NCBI GenBank assembly: GCA_965153355.1
Contig: OZ231128.1
Location: 44,826,001-44,890,000, forward strand
DNA length: 64,000 nucleotides
Origin: Flaccisagitta enflata
Taxonomy: Eukaryota > Chaetognatha > Sagittoidea > Aphragmophora
Direction of reading: 5' to 3'
The notes below the pieces were generated by a model. It saw only the letters and a list, made by a program, of their open reading frames with translations, had not been told where the DNA came from and ran no database searches. This document shows, piece after piece, positions 1-12,270 of this stretch (positions within the stretch are counted from its first letter, which is position 1; the number at the start of each line of letters is the position of its first letter). The position numbers and the translations under genes were made by a program.

Positions 1-696
1 TCAGGGAAATATGGGGGAGGCATGCAAGCTAAGATCAGTAAATTTTTTTCAATTATTGAAGTATAACAAAATATTGAAAAAAATTTTTATCAAATTTTCT
101 TTAAAATTCTATAACTCAATACTTTTTCATTTATGGATCTTATTCATCTCTTAGAATTTTTTATTTTTTGATACTTTTTTTTAATAAATATTTTTTTTAT
201 CGTATCAATTTTTTTCCCAAATGATGTTTTTTTATTCTTTTTATCTTAGTATTTTTTTCATTTTTTTTTTATCCTAATAATTTTTTTCTATTTCATAAAC
301 TTATTCTTTTTTCCTTTTCTTTTTCATAATCTTTTTTATTTAAACCATCAAGTGATATCTTAACTGCCTCAGTATTGATACCAGCAATCCTCCCCTGCAA
401 CCATTAAAGTATATGTTATTCACACACTTTTTTTAACTGTTATGTGAATAAAACAATTATAAAATGAGTCGGACACAGTATTGAGTCGGACACAGATTGG
501 GGCCTGACGCCCCTGCCCATTTTCCTGCCCTACGCCGCTGGTCGTCACTATGACTATCTATTATCTGTAAGCTCTAAATCAAGGAATATCCATTTAGGGA
601 TGGATCTTCGCCCAGGATTAGAGATTCATTTGACTTTGTGAATCTGTTGAGTGTGCTTCCCCATAAAGCTATAAAACAGTGTAGATGTCTTTGTGA

Positions 697-698
<2 letters not shown>
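1..698. other. AT-rich non-coding stretch
   Basis: T-rich sequence with many homopolymer runs. A 14-bp direct repeat, GAGTCGGACACAGT, occurs twice near 464-495. No convincing exon or element ends were seen. Confidence 0.5.

Positions 699-755
<57 letters not shown>
699..755. repeat. (CT)n microsatellite
   Basis: Nearly pure CT dinucleotide run of about 55 bp. Confidence 0.95.
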
Positions 756-758
<3 letters not shown>

Positions 759-1153
759 TTCTTTTTGACACCTGATTTCAGGTTGAAATTGAGTTTTGAA
801 GCATCAAGAAGTCAACAGCCCCACAAGCTTTTGTTTACGACTCCTTTTTGACACTCTTGTTAAAAAATTAATTAACAATTAATACCACTTTTGAAACCAT
901 CATGTATCAACCATGAAAAAGAACCCAAAAAAACCGATTTTCGTGTTGGGTTGAATATCCACAGAGCTCAGTGAATATTGAATTGATCAGTAGAAATGCA
1001 AGGAGAATATATCGCGAACACATGCACGCACGCACGCGCACACACATTGCAGAAAACATCTGATCCCTGAAACAATGCTTTACAGTATCTAAACTGTATC
1101 ATCACAATTTTTCGCAGAAATAGAAATTTTTAATTTCTGAAGAAATTGTGCTA
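756..1153. other. Unassigned AT-rich sequence
   Basis: No open frame with splice signals and no recognised element. A short CACGCACGCACGCGCACACAC-like run lies near 1022-1047. Confidence 0.4.
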
Positions 1154-1942
1154 CAGTGGGAACCCAATTTATCGACCTTGAAGGGACTAGGGATTTTTGG
1201 TCATTAAATCCGAGTGTTGTTAAATCGAATTTCTAGTTTTCCTCCATTCATCAAAACTGCTTCATAAGCAATAAGGGCAAGCATCAGTGTCTAATTGATT
1301 TTCATAGTCAATATTCAAGCATTAATGCAAATGGTCAACAGACAAAGAAACAGTAAGAGCTAAAGACAAACAGAAAGACAGACAGACAGTGAGACAGACA
1401 GACAAAAAGACTGGCAAACAAAAACAGTCAGATGAATGTAGCCTTGTAAAAGCTCACAATGTCATGTAAAAGAATAAGTATAAAATACCATAAATAGTTT
1501 GTGGGATAAAAAATATCACTAAAAAAAAATAGTACTGATTTAATTTTTTTCAATAAAAAACTTATCTACCGATGATAATTCATTTTTTTTGTTCATAGTT
1601 TTTTTCGTTATACAGCTGTTATCTTGCTCACTTTTGCGTTTAAAGTCTTAGTTTATGCTAAAATATCTTCCATAGATTTTGAAATATATCAAAGCTTCAA
1701 TGAAAATTTTAAGTAAAAAAAATTGCACTATAAAATGAAATGTCAATGTCACTAAATCAGGAAAAAAAATCCTAGGGACCTGAAAATAGCGACTTTAAAT
1801 CAGGTTTGGCTGTTTTAACAGGTGTCGTTAAATCAGGTAAAATTAATATTACAAAAGCCTGCAAAAATTTGGGACCAAAGAAACCTGGATGTTGAATCCA
1901 AAATGTTGTTAAATCAGGTGACGAAAAGGCGGTAGTCCACTG
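1154..1942. mobile_element. Possible Tc1/mariner-like non-autonomous element
   Basis: The left end reads TA then CAGTGGGAACCCAATTTATCG. The right end reads GGCGGTAGTCCACTG. The interior repeats TTAAATC motifs (GTTAAATCGAA, CGTTAAATCAGG, TGTTAAATCAGG). CAGTGG/CCACTG ends suit pogo/Tigger-type MITEs, but the right flank lacks an obvious TA, so the end is uncertain. Confidence 0.3.
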
Positions 1943-3005
1943 CAGTTATCTTTTTGTTATTTGTGCTTATACACCTTTATGATGTCTTTGACGCAAAATA
2001 TAAGTAACTGTTTATGGTCAATTAGGTAACTCTTAATGCTTTGACACAGATTTGTTTTGATTGAGAATGTAAATTTTTCTGAAATGATCATTAGTTATTA
2101 CAGATGCATACAACATATAAACCTAGAAATAAAATGGTTAAGAAATACCGGACACTTTTGAAGTTGGGAAAGGATGCAACTACCATGTATCACGAACCAG
2201 TCAATGGCATCTTCTGATTACTCGTCATATGGTTTTCTTTTTTTTTTTCATATCAAATGTTCCATGTTCGAATATTTTTTGTTTATGTAATGTCTGAATG
2301 ATGAATTCAGCATGATTTTAAAAATTGTCAACTAGTTTAATTGAAAGACATCATTACTCAGCATGGATTTAGGGGAGCTCTAAGATTTGCCACGTCCACT
2401 TAGCATTTCAAGACCGAGTCAGGATTAAGACCGATTTATGACAAAAGCAAAACCGTAAAAAAATTTATTCCTTTTACGTTTTGCATCATTTATGAATGAA
2501 AATCTACTATCCAAAGGTTTTTTTCTTCTATTTCAAAAAAACATTGCTGAATTTTTCTCTTTTTAAGCTGTTTTTCTGAAAAATTTCTAATTTATCAACC
2601 TAAAATCACTCCTAATTCAAGAACGACTTGGTTTTCAAGACCGACTTTACCACGTCTATGGACATGGCGGACGTGGCGTCCCCTACATCCATGTAACACA
2701 GGAATGTCGATCGAAAAAAGCGAGTTTGTTTATGGAGATTACTGTGTATTTCCACATTAAATGCATGGATTTTCAAATCGTTATACGATCCATCATCAGA
2801 TGCAAGGAAATATTGCACATTCATACGAGTTCGCCCCCCACCCCACACACACATATACACACACACACACAAATGAAAGAAAATGAAACCTAAGTCCAGG
2901 CAGGACAAGAAAACTGACTTCCCATCTTTCCAAAGGGCGAGAAAGAAATGGAAAAAAATTAATGGGATACCTTGGACACTGGGTACTGGGTATAGAAATG
3001 CGCGA
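1943..3005. other. Intergenic sequence with a small hairpin
   Basis: AT-rich. A hairpin with arms GCAAAACCGTAAAA and TTTTACGTTTTGC lies near 2448-2487. A short degenerate (CA)n lies near 2842-2870. No supported gene. Confidence 0.4.
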
Positions 3006-3012
3006 AGAAAGT

Positions 3013-3092
<80 letters not shown>

Positions 3093-3112
3093 ATGAAAGA
3101 GAGAAAGAAGAA
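3006..3112. repeat. (GAAA)n microsatellite
   Basis: About 25 tandem AAAG tetranucleotides with slight edge decay. Confidence 0.95.
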
Positions 3113-3263
3113 TGGTAGAGAAAAAAATCGGGTTGCGCCATGAAATTTCCAATTTTCTGTTCTTTTGGAGGCGATTTAGCGGCTCCACCTCGTCCTGAGG
3201 GTCTTGGCTTTAGGTTCCCCGGGGTGGCAAGGGCGATGACTGAGTGTGTACGACAAAGAAAAA

Positions 3264-4241
<978 letters not shown>

Positions 4242-4336
4242 TCAATGGAGCATGACCCATTTCATCTGTTCCTTCCATTTTTTGTTACATTTACAGAAAT
4301 TTGTTTCTATTCTCCATCTCCAGTTTGTTCCGCACA

Positions 4337-4508
4337 TTTTTAGTCGCGGACACTCGACTCTATAAGCCACTTTTCAGTCAGTCGGTCTTTCCGTCTGTCG
4401 GTCGGTCCGTTGGTTGGTCCATCGGTCCGTCACAAAGTTGTTTTTTCGAGGTTTTCCGCACCTGCCCACCCGTCCGCGACTAATGCTGCCGTGTATACGG
4501 CCTTGTTT
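4337..4508 (+). mobile_element. PAL element, GGAC subfamily
   Basis: The left end is TTTTTAGTCGCGGACACTCGACT. A (GTCC/GTCG/GTTG)n tract follows, then CACCCGTCCGCGACT and the terminal ACGGCCTTGTTT. The outer arm AGTCGCGGAC is complementary to the subterminal GTCCGCGACT. No coding capacity. Confidence 0.8.
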
Positions 4509-5243
<735 letters not shown>

Positions 5244-5672
5244 TCCTCTCTCCTTTTCACTCCACAAAATCAGTTCTTCCCCCCCCCCCCTCCCCCCACA
5301 CGCAGGCGCGCGTTTGCTTGCGGCGGATGCAAAGGGCAAAAACTATAGAGCGACCTGTGTTGACCTTCTGGCTCCACCAGCTTTACTCTAAATAGGTGAA
5401 ACTCGACTCTTGTGTGACGTCAGCCAAAAAAGATTGGAGGTGGTATCCAAGAGTAGAATGGGTTGGTTCGCATTGCATTAACTAACTTAATGGTGGGCTG
5501 TAGCATAGACATATGGAGCTCCGCCTACTACATACACTGTGGAGCCCCCGCATATGGGGCAGGCAAATGTCAGTCCCATTATAGATTTTGTAGTTATTTT
5601 TAAATTGGCGATAAAGCAGCTTGACAATATGGCATGATTATGCCCAGTGCGCTCTAGTGAAGCTTAAGTGTA
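5244..5672. other. Unassigned sequence
   Basis: Contains a poly-C run at 5280-5297. No gene recognised. Confidence 0.4.
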
Positions 5673-6953
5673 CAGTAGATGTCGTCTAGACTTGGAAATA
5701 CGGGGGAATTCATTACAGGAAGACAAATAAACTTAAGAGACTGATATTTGAAATATGAACTAATAAAAGGATATTTTATTGCCCATGGGGGTTGGTTACT
5801 ATGGAAACCAGGCCTGAGCTATATAGCATTTTTGTCAACTATACAATACCAATACAATACTTTCAAGTATTGGGACAATACAATACAATACCAATACAAT
5901 ACAATATCCATTAAAATTGTATACAATACATTATCATAGCATACAATATAGTACAATATATATATATGATTTTATATAGTTTTGATAATAAGTAATAAGT
6001 AGTAATATATATCAAACTAATTTTAGTTAGATGATATACAAATAATTTTAAAAAAATATAATAACTTTAATCATCATATAGATATCTTATCATATAGGAA
6101 GAGCTGAAAAATTTTCATATTTTTTTTTCATTTTGATAAAAATTTCATTTCATTTTTTTTTTTTTTTTTTTGTCTTTATCCTTAGTATTTCTTTTCTTTT
6201 TTTACACTTATCTATTTGGTTTTTTTTTTTTATTTAGATCTAATTCTCTTTTTCATTATCTTTACCAGTGTCTTTCTCTATCTCTCTCCTATAGATTCTT
6301 TATTTTTTTTCTCTTCCTCTTCATCTTTCCAGCTTCTCACGACTGATTGTTTCTTTCATAGATTCCTATTCTTCTTTGTCTGTATTTCCAACCCATTTAA
6401 TCTGTCATAAGCTCTTCTTCCTCTTCCTCTTTTTAACCCTCACCCACTTTTACTGAGCAAATCCTCCTCTTCTCCTTTTATCGCTTACCTTCTCCACTTC
6501 TTTTGTTCTCCCTCAGACCTAGGAATGCTTTTCCTCTTCCTCTTCATCTCTTTCAGTCTTTCTCTCACACATTTCACTTTCCTCAGATTAGCTTTTTCGT
6601 AATATTGTATAGTATTGTATTGTATTGGTAAAATAACAAAATAAACTACATGTATTGGGAAAACCCAATACACAAGAATATTGTAAACCCAATACCAATA
6701 CCCAATACAATCGCTCAGGCCTGATGGAAACACATTTCCATGTATTCACGCCAAAGTATCAATATTTTGAGAAATTTTTTGAGGGAACATTGTTTAAAAT
6801 AAAATTTGCTACAACTTTCCCACAGTATGTTCTGTAAGAATATTGCTCGTTTAGCCGTTGCTAGGGGGCGTAACTATGTGTGTCAGCCCTGTGACGCTCC
6901 CTAGCAACCGCCGAACTAGCGATATTCTTACAGAACATACTCTGGGAAAGTTG
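5673..6953. mobile_element. F3 fold-back MITE (Tc1/mariner-like), interrupted and truncated
   Basis: The left end reads TA then CAGTAGATGTCGTCTAGAC. The central hairpin arms (CTTTCCCACAGTATGTTCTG near 6817 and its complement near 6931) are separated by a CTAGCAACCG core. The left arm is split by a hAT-like insertion at 5809-6723. The right arm stops at about 6953, where element F4 begins. A near-complete relative lies at 12271-13336. Confidence 0.75.
5809..6723. mobile_element. hAT-like non-autonomous element with 8-bp target duplication
   Basis: Perfect 11-bp terminal inverted repeats, CAGGCCTGAGC (5809-5819) and GCTCAGGCCTG (6713-6723), are flanked on both sides by ATGGAAAC (5801-5808 and 6724-6731). 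The uninterrupted F3 relative at 12271-13336 carries that ATGGAAAC once, which confirms the insertion. An 8-bp duplication and CAG-starting ends are typical of the hAT superfamily. The 915-bp interior is AT-rich, with AATAC pentamer-like repeats near both ends and no transposase frame. Confidence 0.85.
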
Positions 6954-6961
6954 ACTGTATA

Positions 6962-7679
6962 CAGATGGAGCACTAATTTAGCGTGTGGCGGCGTCAAAAG
7001 TTTTAGCCACCCCCCCTACAGCCAATTTGGCTTCATCAATTTTCCAATTTAAAGTGGTTTGGGGCACTTCAGGGGATTTGATATGGCGCCACCGAGGCGA
7101 TTTTTGGATTTTTATCTAGAACCCCCAAATTGACCCCCCTTAACCCCCAAAATGACCACCCCGCCAACAGCCAAAAAATCGCAAAAATTTTTTTTCTGGA
7201 ATTTTGTCAATTATTTTGTTGGTCAGTGTTATATGATGTCTGTATGAACTATAATTAACAATTTTTTGGTTTGTTTTGCAATTTTTCATGTAAAAATTTC
7301 TTTTTGAAAAATTGAAAATTGAAAATGTGATATTGAAAAACTATTTTTTCATATAAAGAAAAACAATACAGACCAAAAAATTGTTAATTATAGTCAATTC
7401 AGACATCATATAACACTAACCAATAAAAAAATTGACAAAAATCAAGAAAAAAAATTTTGCAATTTTTTGGCTCTTGGTGGGGTGGTCATTTTGGGGGTTA
7501 AGGGGGGTCAATTAGGGGGTTCTAAATAAAAATTCAAAAATCGCCTCGGTGGCGCTGCATCAAATCTCCCAAGGTGTTCAAAACCACATTCAGATGGAAA
7601 ATTAATGAGGCCAAATTGGCTGTAAGGGGGGTGGCTAAAACTTTTGACGCCGCCACACGCTAAATTAATGCTCCGTCTG
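6962..7679. mobile_element. F4 long-hairpin MITE with TA flanks
   Basis: Nearly the whole element is an inverted repeat folding about position 7320. The ends are CAGATGGAGCACTAATTTAG and its counterpart CTAAATTAATGCTCCGTCTG, each flanked by TATA. The arms include GGCGGCGTCAAAAGTTTTAG. TA flanks and CAG...CTG ends suit a Tc1/mariner-like non-autonomous element. No protein encoded. Confidence 0.75.
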
Positions 7680-7685
7680 TATACA

Positions 7686-8193
7686 TCTTTACCTGCGTAC
7701 TCGCGACACTCTATTTTTTACTCCCGCATGACTTGTATATCCAGAGAAATCTTCCTAGATGCTATCGCATGACTTATATATCAAGAGATATCTTCCCAGG
7801 TGCTATTCAATAGAATTTGAAAATAGGATCGCAAGCAATTTACTCGCTACGTAAACGAACCCAGAAAAGGAGAATAAAAGAGAATATTGGAGGTGTTAGC
7901 TCACTCAATGTTTAGAAAAAAAAACAAGGTCGGGCAGAAGGCAGAATCAGAGGCTCTCGTGGCCAACAAAGCAGCAAGCACATACGGATTATGGAACCGG
8001 CGCTTGCATATGCACTTCAAACCGTTAACGACCAACAAACAGACCGACCAGCAGTTAAAAAAGACTAAGATGAGCAGTCAACAATTGGTGTGCAGAGCAC
8101 GGTTGTACATAACCAAAAACGAAGGAAAAGATGGTAAAGAGTCAAGGCCGGATGTTAGGCCACCAACTTAGTGACTAAGTAGTCGCTTGTCAT
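7686..8193. other. Unassigned sequence
   Basis: Direct repeats of a GCATGACTTRTATATC motif occur near 7726 and 7767. The open frame near 7887-8171 has no support from splice signals or a recognisable protein family. Confidence 0.35.
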
Positions 8194-8380
8194 TTTTAGT
8201 CGCTTGAGCGCGACTCCAAACCCCGCTTTGTCCGTCGGTTGTTCGGTTGGTCGGTTACACTTTACTTTTTTTATGATTTTTATTTTTGAACCACACTGTT
8301 CCTGCCCAAATGGTCTCGTGACCTCAAATATGGCCCCTGCCCGCACGCGACCTTCGGTAGCCGTGTATCCGGCCTTGTTA
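8194..8380 (+). mobile_element. PAL element, GTGC subfamily
   Basis: The left end is TTTTTAGTCGC with a slightly decayed palindrome (AGTCGCTTGAGCGCGACT). A GTCCGTCGGTTG tract follows. The right end is CCCGCACGCGACC...TAGCCGTGTATCCGGCCTTGTT. Confidence 0.8.
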
Positions 8381-8450
8381 AGTTTATTGAGCGTCATCCT
8401 ACCTTCATGCTTTCCTACCTACCTACAGAAAAAGACATCAAAACCAAGAG

Positions 8451-8586
8451 AAACAAAAACAAAAACAAAAATAAAAACAAAAACAAAAATAAAAATAAAA
8501 ATGAAAAAAATAAAAATGAAAATAAGAATAAAAATAAAAACAAAAACAAAAACAAAAACAAAACAAAAACAAAAACAAAAACAAAA
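8451..8586. repeat. (AAAAAC/AAAAAT)n simple repeat
   Basis: Hexanucleotide array of AAAAAC units with T variants. Apparent open frames over it are artefacts of the repeat. Confidence 0.9.
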
Positions 8587-9293
8587 TCTGAATGCAACAA
8601 TGATGACGAAAATGTGTGTCTGGAGGATCGAGGAAATGTAAAGTACAGTCAATCGCATTCTTTACTAGTAAATATTCGCAGTATACATCTTTTAGTTTAA
8701 ACTCTTGATGGGGACCCTTCAACTAATTCTCTTCATTCTTTATATCGGTTTTGACGCACAAAAAAAAACTGCAAGAGAATTTCTTGGTCTCTTGTAGTAT
8801 ATTTGCCTTCCATGTTCTTACAAGCCCTTGTGATAATTACCGAAGCCCAAGTAGTAACTCTTGTACAGCGCGTTCTATTCAGTTGCGCGCGACAAGCTTT
8901 CATCCTTTTGAAAACAGAAATCCCTCCACGCATAAATTTGATTAAGTGAATTTCTAAGGAAAGTCTTTCACGAGCCCGAGTGCGGACCGGCCAATATGTA
9001 TTCCTGTCTTTCCGTTGTAAGACTTGGGATAAATTCTTGTTTCTTTCTTTTCATAATTCACCCTTTCTTCCTCTTTTTTTTCTTTTTTTTTTTTTCTTTT
9101 TTTTATGAAATTCGTTCCATTTTCCGATCCCGAGTTTTTACATAGTTCATTGTAAAGCGATTGTATTTGTAAGCTTTTTCTTTTGCAACCCTGCCCCTGC
9201 CTTCAAGACCGACATTACTGCCCCAGCCCATACGCCTACAATATTTCAAATCGGCGTTGCCGATATACCAAATGGTGTTTCATGTAAGAGGGC
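8587..9293. other. Unassigned sequence
   Basis: No gene recognised. A poly-T rich stretch lies near 9070-9105. Confidence 0.4.
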
Positions 9294-9450
9294 TTTTTTA
9301 GTCGCGGACACGCGACTCTACATCTTGCCGTGTCGGTCGGTCCGTCCATCCGTCCGTTGGTCTGTAACATTATAGAACTGCGAGCGGTTTTCTCATTACC
9401 GCTCCTACCCAACCGTCCGCGACTGGATTGCTGTGTATCCGGCCTTGTTG
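9294..9450 (+). mobile_element. PAL element, GGAC subfamily
   Basis: Intact copy of about 157 bp. TTTTT plus the perfect palindrome-like AGTCGCGGACACGCGACT is followed by a GTCGGTCGGTCC tract. The right side has CCAACCGTCCGCGACT and then TATCCGGCCTTGTT. Confidence 0.85.
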
Positions 9451-9915
9451 CAGAATGTGCATGCGATTTTTTTACAAATGAGATCCGACTTGGGACGATG
9501 CATCCGTGTTTTTGCAAAACTACATCAACCAAAACTATCATATTGATAGCAGGTTTTGGGGTGATCATCAATCATCAGATCAACCGCCCGACCGACACTA
9601 GAGTGAAAAGTCGCATGCGTTTTTCTAGAAACATCAGGGACACGATTTACCTTTTGAAAACGAAAGTGGTCAGAGATCCATGATTCAGGAAGGGAATCTT
9701 TTTCCTCTCATCGGAGGGTTCACTGGATGTTAGGTGCGTTCTTGGTCATCAGTTTAAGAAATCATTACCGTCTGTTAGTCGGCCGGTTGGTTGGTCGGTC
9801 AGTTGATTGGATGTTTGGGTTTGGCTTGTGTGGCCGGTTGTAATGTTCGCCACGCATTTGGAAAAACCGCTTCTAAAGATTAGACAATCCCGACATTTTT
9901 TCCTCATTCTTGTTC
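9451..9915. other. Unassigned sequence with a GTTGGTCGG tract
   Basis: A short GTCGGCCGGTTGGTTGGTCGG run near 9777-9802 looks like the internal tract of a PAL element. That PAL element's right end may be at 10133-10200, separated from it by the CT array. Confidence 0.35.
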
Positions 9916-10011
9916 ACTCTCTTTCACTTTCTCTGTCTCTGTCTCTCTCTCTCTTTCTCTGTCTCTCTCTCTCTTTCTCTGTCTCTGTCTCTGTGTCTCT
10001 CTCTATGTATC

Positions 10012-10100
<89 letters not shown>
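9916..10100. repeat. (CT)n microsatellite
   Basis: CT array, impure (CTGTCT) at the left and pure from about 10015. Confidence 0.95.
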
Positions 10101-10101
<1 letters not shown>

Positions 10102-10132
10102 ATCACGTTGCTATATCCCAAATGCTTGAATT

Positions 10133-10200
10133 ACTATTTTTAATCACTGCCCCTGTCCGCCCGCACGCATCTTAGCCGTAGCCGTGTATCCGGCCTTGTT
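10133..10200 (+). mobile_element. PAL element, right end only
   Basis: Carries CTGCCCCTGTCCGCCCGCACGC and TAGCCGTGTATCCGGCCTTGTT, the right terminus of the GTGC subfamily. The left part is displaced by the CT array or lost. Confidence 0.6.
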
Positions 10201-10357
10201 TTTCGTTCTCTTCCCTCTCCTACTGACTTTAAGACCCACCCTGAGCTTTAATTTTTTTCTCTACTTTAAGGTGAAACAAGGCCAACACCTATAAGTCGCG
10301 TGCAGGACAAAAATAACTGAACTGACCTGACTCCTTATTATATCTTTTTATCGGAAA

Positions 10358-10990
10358 TCAGACTAAAACCAGACCCAAACCAGACTCAATCCAGACTCAA
10401 ACCAGAATTAAACCAGACCGAAACCAGACCTAAATCAGACATAAACCAGACTTAAACCAGACATAAGCCAGATATAAGCCAGACTCAAACCAGACTCAAA
10501 CCAGATTCAAACCAGACTCAAACCAGACTCAAACCAGACTCAAACCAGACTCAAACCAGACTCAAATCAGACTCAAACCAGACTCAAACCAGACTTAAAC
10601 CAAACTTAAACCAGACTTAAACCAGGCTCAAACCAGGCTCAAACCAGGCTCAAACTAGGCTAAAACCAGAATCAAACTAGACTCAAACCAGAATTAAACA
10701 AAACCAAAACCAGGCCCAAACCAGACCAAAACCAGACCTAAATCAGACCTCAATCAAACATGAACCAGACAAAAACCAGACATACACCAGACCTAAACCA
10801 GACCTAACCCAGACCTAAACCAGACATAAATCAGACATGAACCAGTCTTAAACCAGACGTAAACCAGACTTAAACCAGACTTAAACTAGACATGCACCAG
10901 ACATGAACCAGACTTAAACCAGAGGTAAACCAGACGTTAACCAGACTTTAACCATACTTAAACCATACTTAAACCAGACTTAAACCATAG
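10358..10990. repeat. Minisatellite, unit about CCAGACTTAAA
   Basis: About 55 imperfect copies of a 10-11 bp unit (CCAGACTCAAA, CCAGACTTAAA, CCAGACCTAAA), degenerate at the outside and most homogeneous near 10490-10600. Confidence 0.9.
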
Positions 10991-11246
10991 TTATCTTTAA
11001 TTTCATTTTAACCAGCAGACTTAAACCATTAGACCAGCAGACTTTAACCAGCAGACTTAAACCAGCAGACTTAAACCAGCAGATTTAAACCAGCAGACTT
11101 TAACCAGCAGACGTAACCCATTAGATTTAAACCAGCAGACTTAAACCAGCAGATTTTAACCAGCAGATTTAAACCATCAGACTTTACCCAGCAGACTTTA
11201 ACCAGCAGACTTTAACCAGCAGACTTTAGCCAGCAGATTTTAACCA
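10991..11246. repeat. Minisatellite, unit about AACCAGCAGACTTT
   Basis: Roughly 15 copies of a 14-15 bp unit. The unit looks like the preceding one lengthened by CAG. Confidence 0.9.
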
Positions 11247-11660
11247 AAAATGACCAAAAATGACCAAAAATGACCAAAAATGGCCAAAAATGGCCAAAAA
11301 TGGCCAAAAATGACCAAATATGGCCAAAAATGACCAAAAATGATCAAAAATGACCTAAAATGACCAAAATGATCAAAAATGATCAAAAATGATCAAAAAT
11401 GACTAAAATGACCAAAAATGATCAAAAATGATCAAAAATGATCAAAATGACCAAAAATGACCAAAAATGACCAAAATGGCCAAAATGACCAAAATGACCA
11501 AAAATGACCAAAAATGACCAAAAATGTCCACAAATGACCAAAAATGACCAAAAATAATAAAAATGACCAAAATGACCAAAAATGCCCAAAATGACCAAAA
11601 ATGCCCAAAATGACCAAAATGACCAAAATGACCAAAAATGACCAAAAATGACTAAAAGCA
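11247..11660. repeat. Minisatellite, unit AAAAATGACC
   Basis: About 40 copies of a 9-10 bp unit with GACC/GATC/GGCC variants. On the - strand this reads as aromatic-rich open frames in all three phases, which is a repeat artefact. Confidence 0.95.
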
Positions 11661-11894
11661 ACCAATAATTCCCAAAACCAACAAAAAAATGACTCAAAAT
11701 AACTCCAGACGACCCAAAAAGACGAAAAAAAGCAAAGTGTTACGGACCGACAGACGAACGGACGGACGGACGGACCGACCGACCGACAGACAGAGCGGGT
11801 TGTAGAGTCGCGTGCACGCGACTAAAAATCTTCGCGCCTGCGAACCAATTTGTATTCTTCGGCGTTGTGGTGCCATCCAATGCCACGCCTTCGC

Positions 11895-12058
<164 letters not shown>

Positions 12059-12060
12059 TT

Positions 12061-12218
12061 TTTTTAGTCGCGGACACATGACTCCATACATTGCAGTATC
12101 GGTCTGTCAGTTAATCCATCGGTCGGTCCGTAAGATTGTTGATTTTTTAAAGAGGTTTCTGCGTCGCTGCCCATACCCAGCCTTCCGCGACTGAGCTGCC
12201 GTGCAACCAGGCCTTGTT
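12061..12218 (+). mobile_element. PAL element, GGAC subfamily
   Basis: TTTTTAGTCGCGGACACATGACT at the left, a GGTCGGTCCG tract, TTCCGCGACT subterminally and AGGCCTTGTT at the end. It is inserted directly after a CT microsatellite. Confidence 0.8.
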
Positions 12219-12270
12219 CTTTTTGCCATATGAACAAACGTAACAAAGAAGGGTGTATTTCCTATTGGTA

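Larger units (their letters stand above)
10275..11827 (-). mobile_element. PAL element expanded to 1.55 kb by internal minisatellites
   Basis: In + orientation it begins AACAAGGCCAACACCTATAAGTCGCGTGC. It ends in a GGACGGACGGACC tract, AGCGGGTTGTAG, the perfect palindrome AGTCGCGTGCACGCGACT (11806-11823) and AAAAA. These are both PAL termini of the GTGC class. The space between them, usually 60-120 bp, is filled by three successive tandem arrays (10358-11660). Non-coding. Confidence 0.75.

Noticed and set aside
10358-11246. Possible CRISPR array
   Set aside because: Units are 10-15 bp without constant repeats separated by unique spacers. It is a eukaryotic minisatellite.
11422-11697. Aromatic-rich - strand open frames (GHFGHFWSF)
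   Set aside because: Produced by the AAAAATGACC minisatellite in all three phases.
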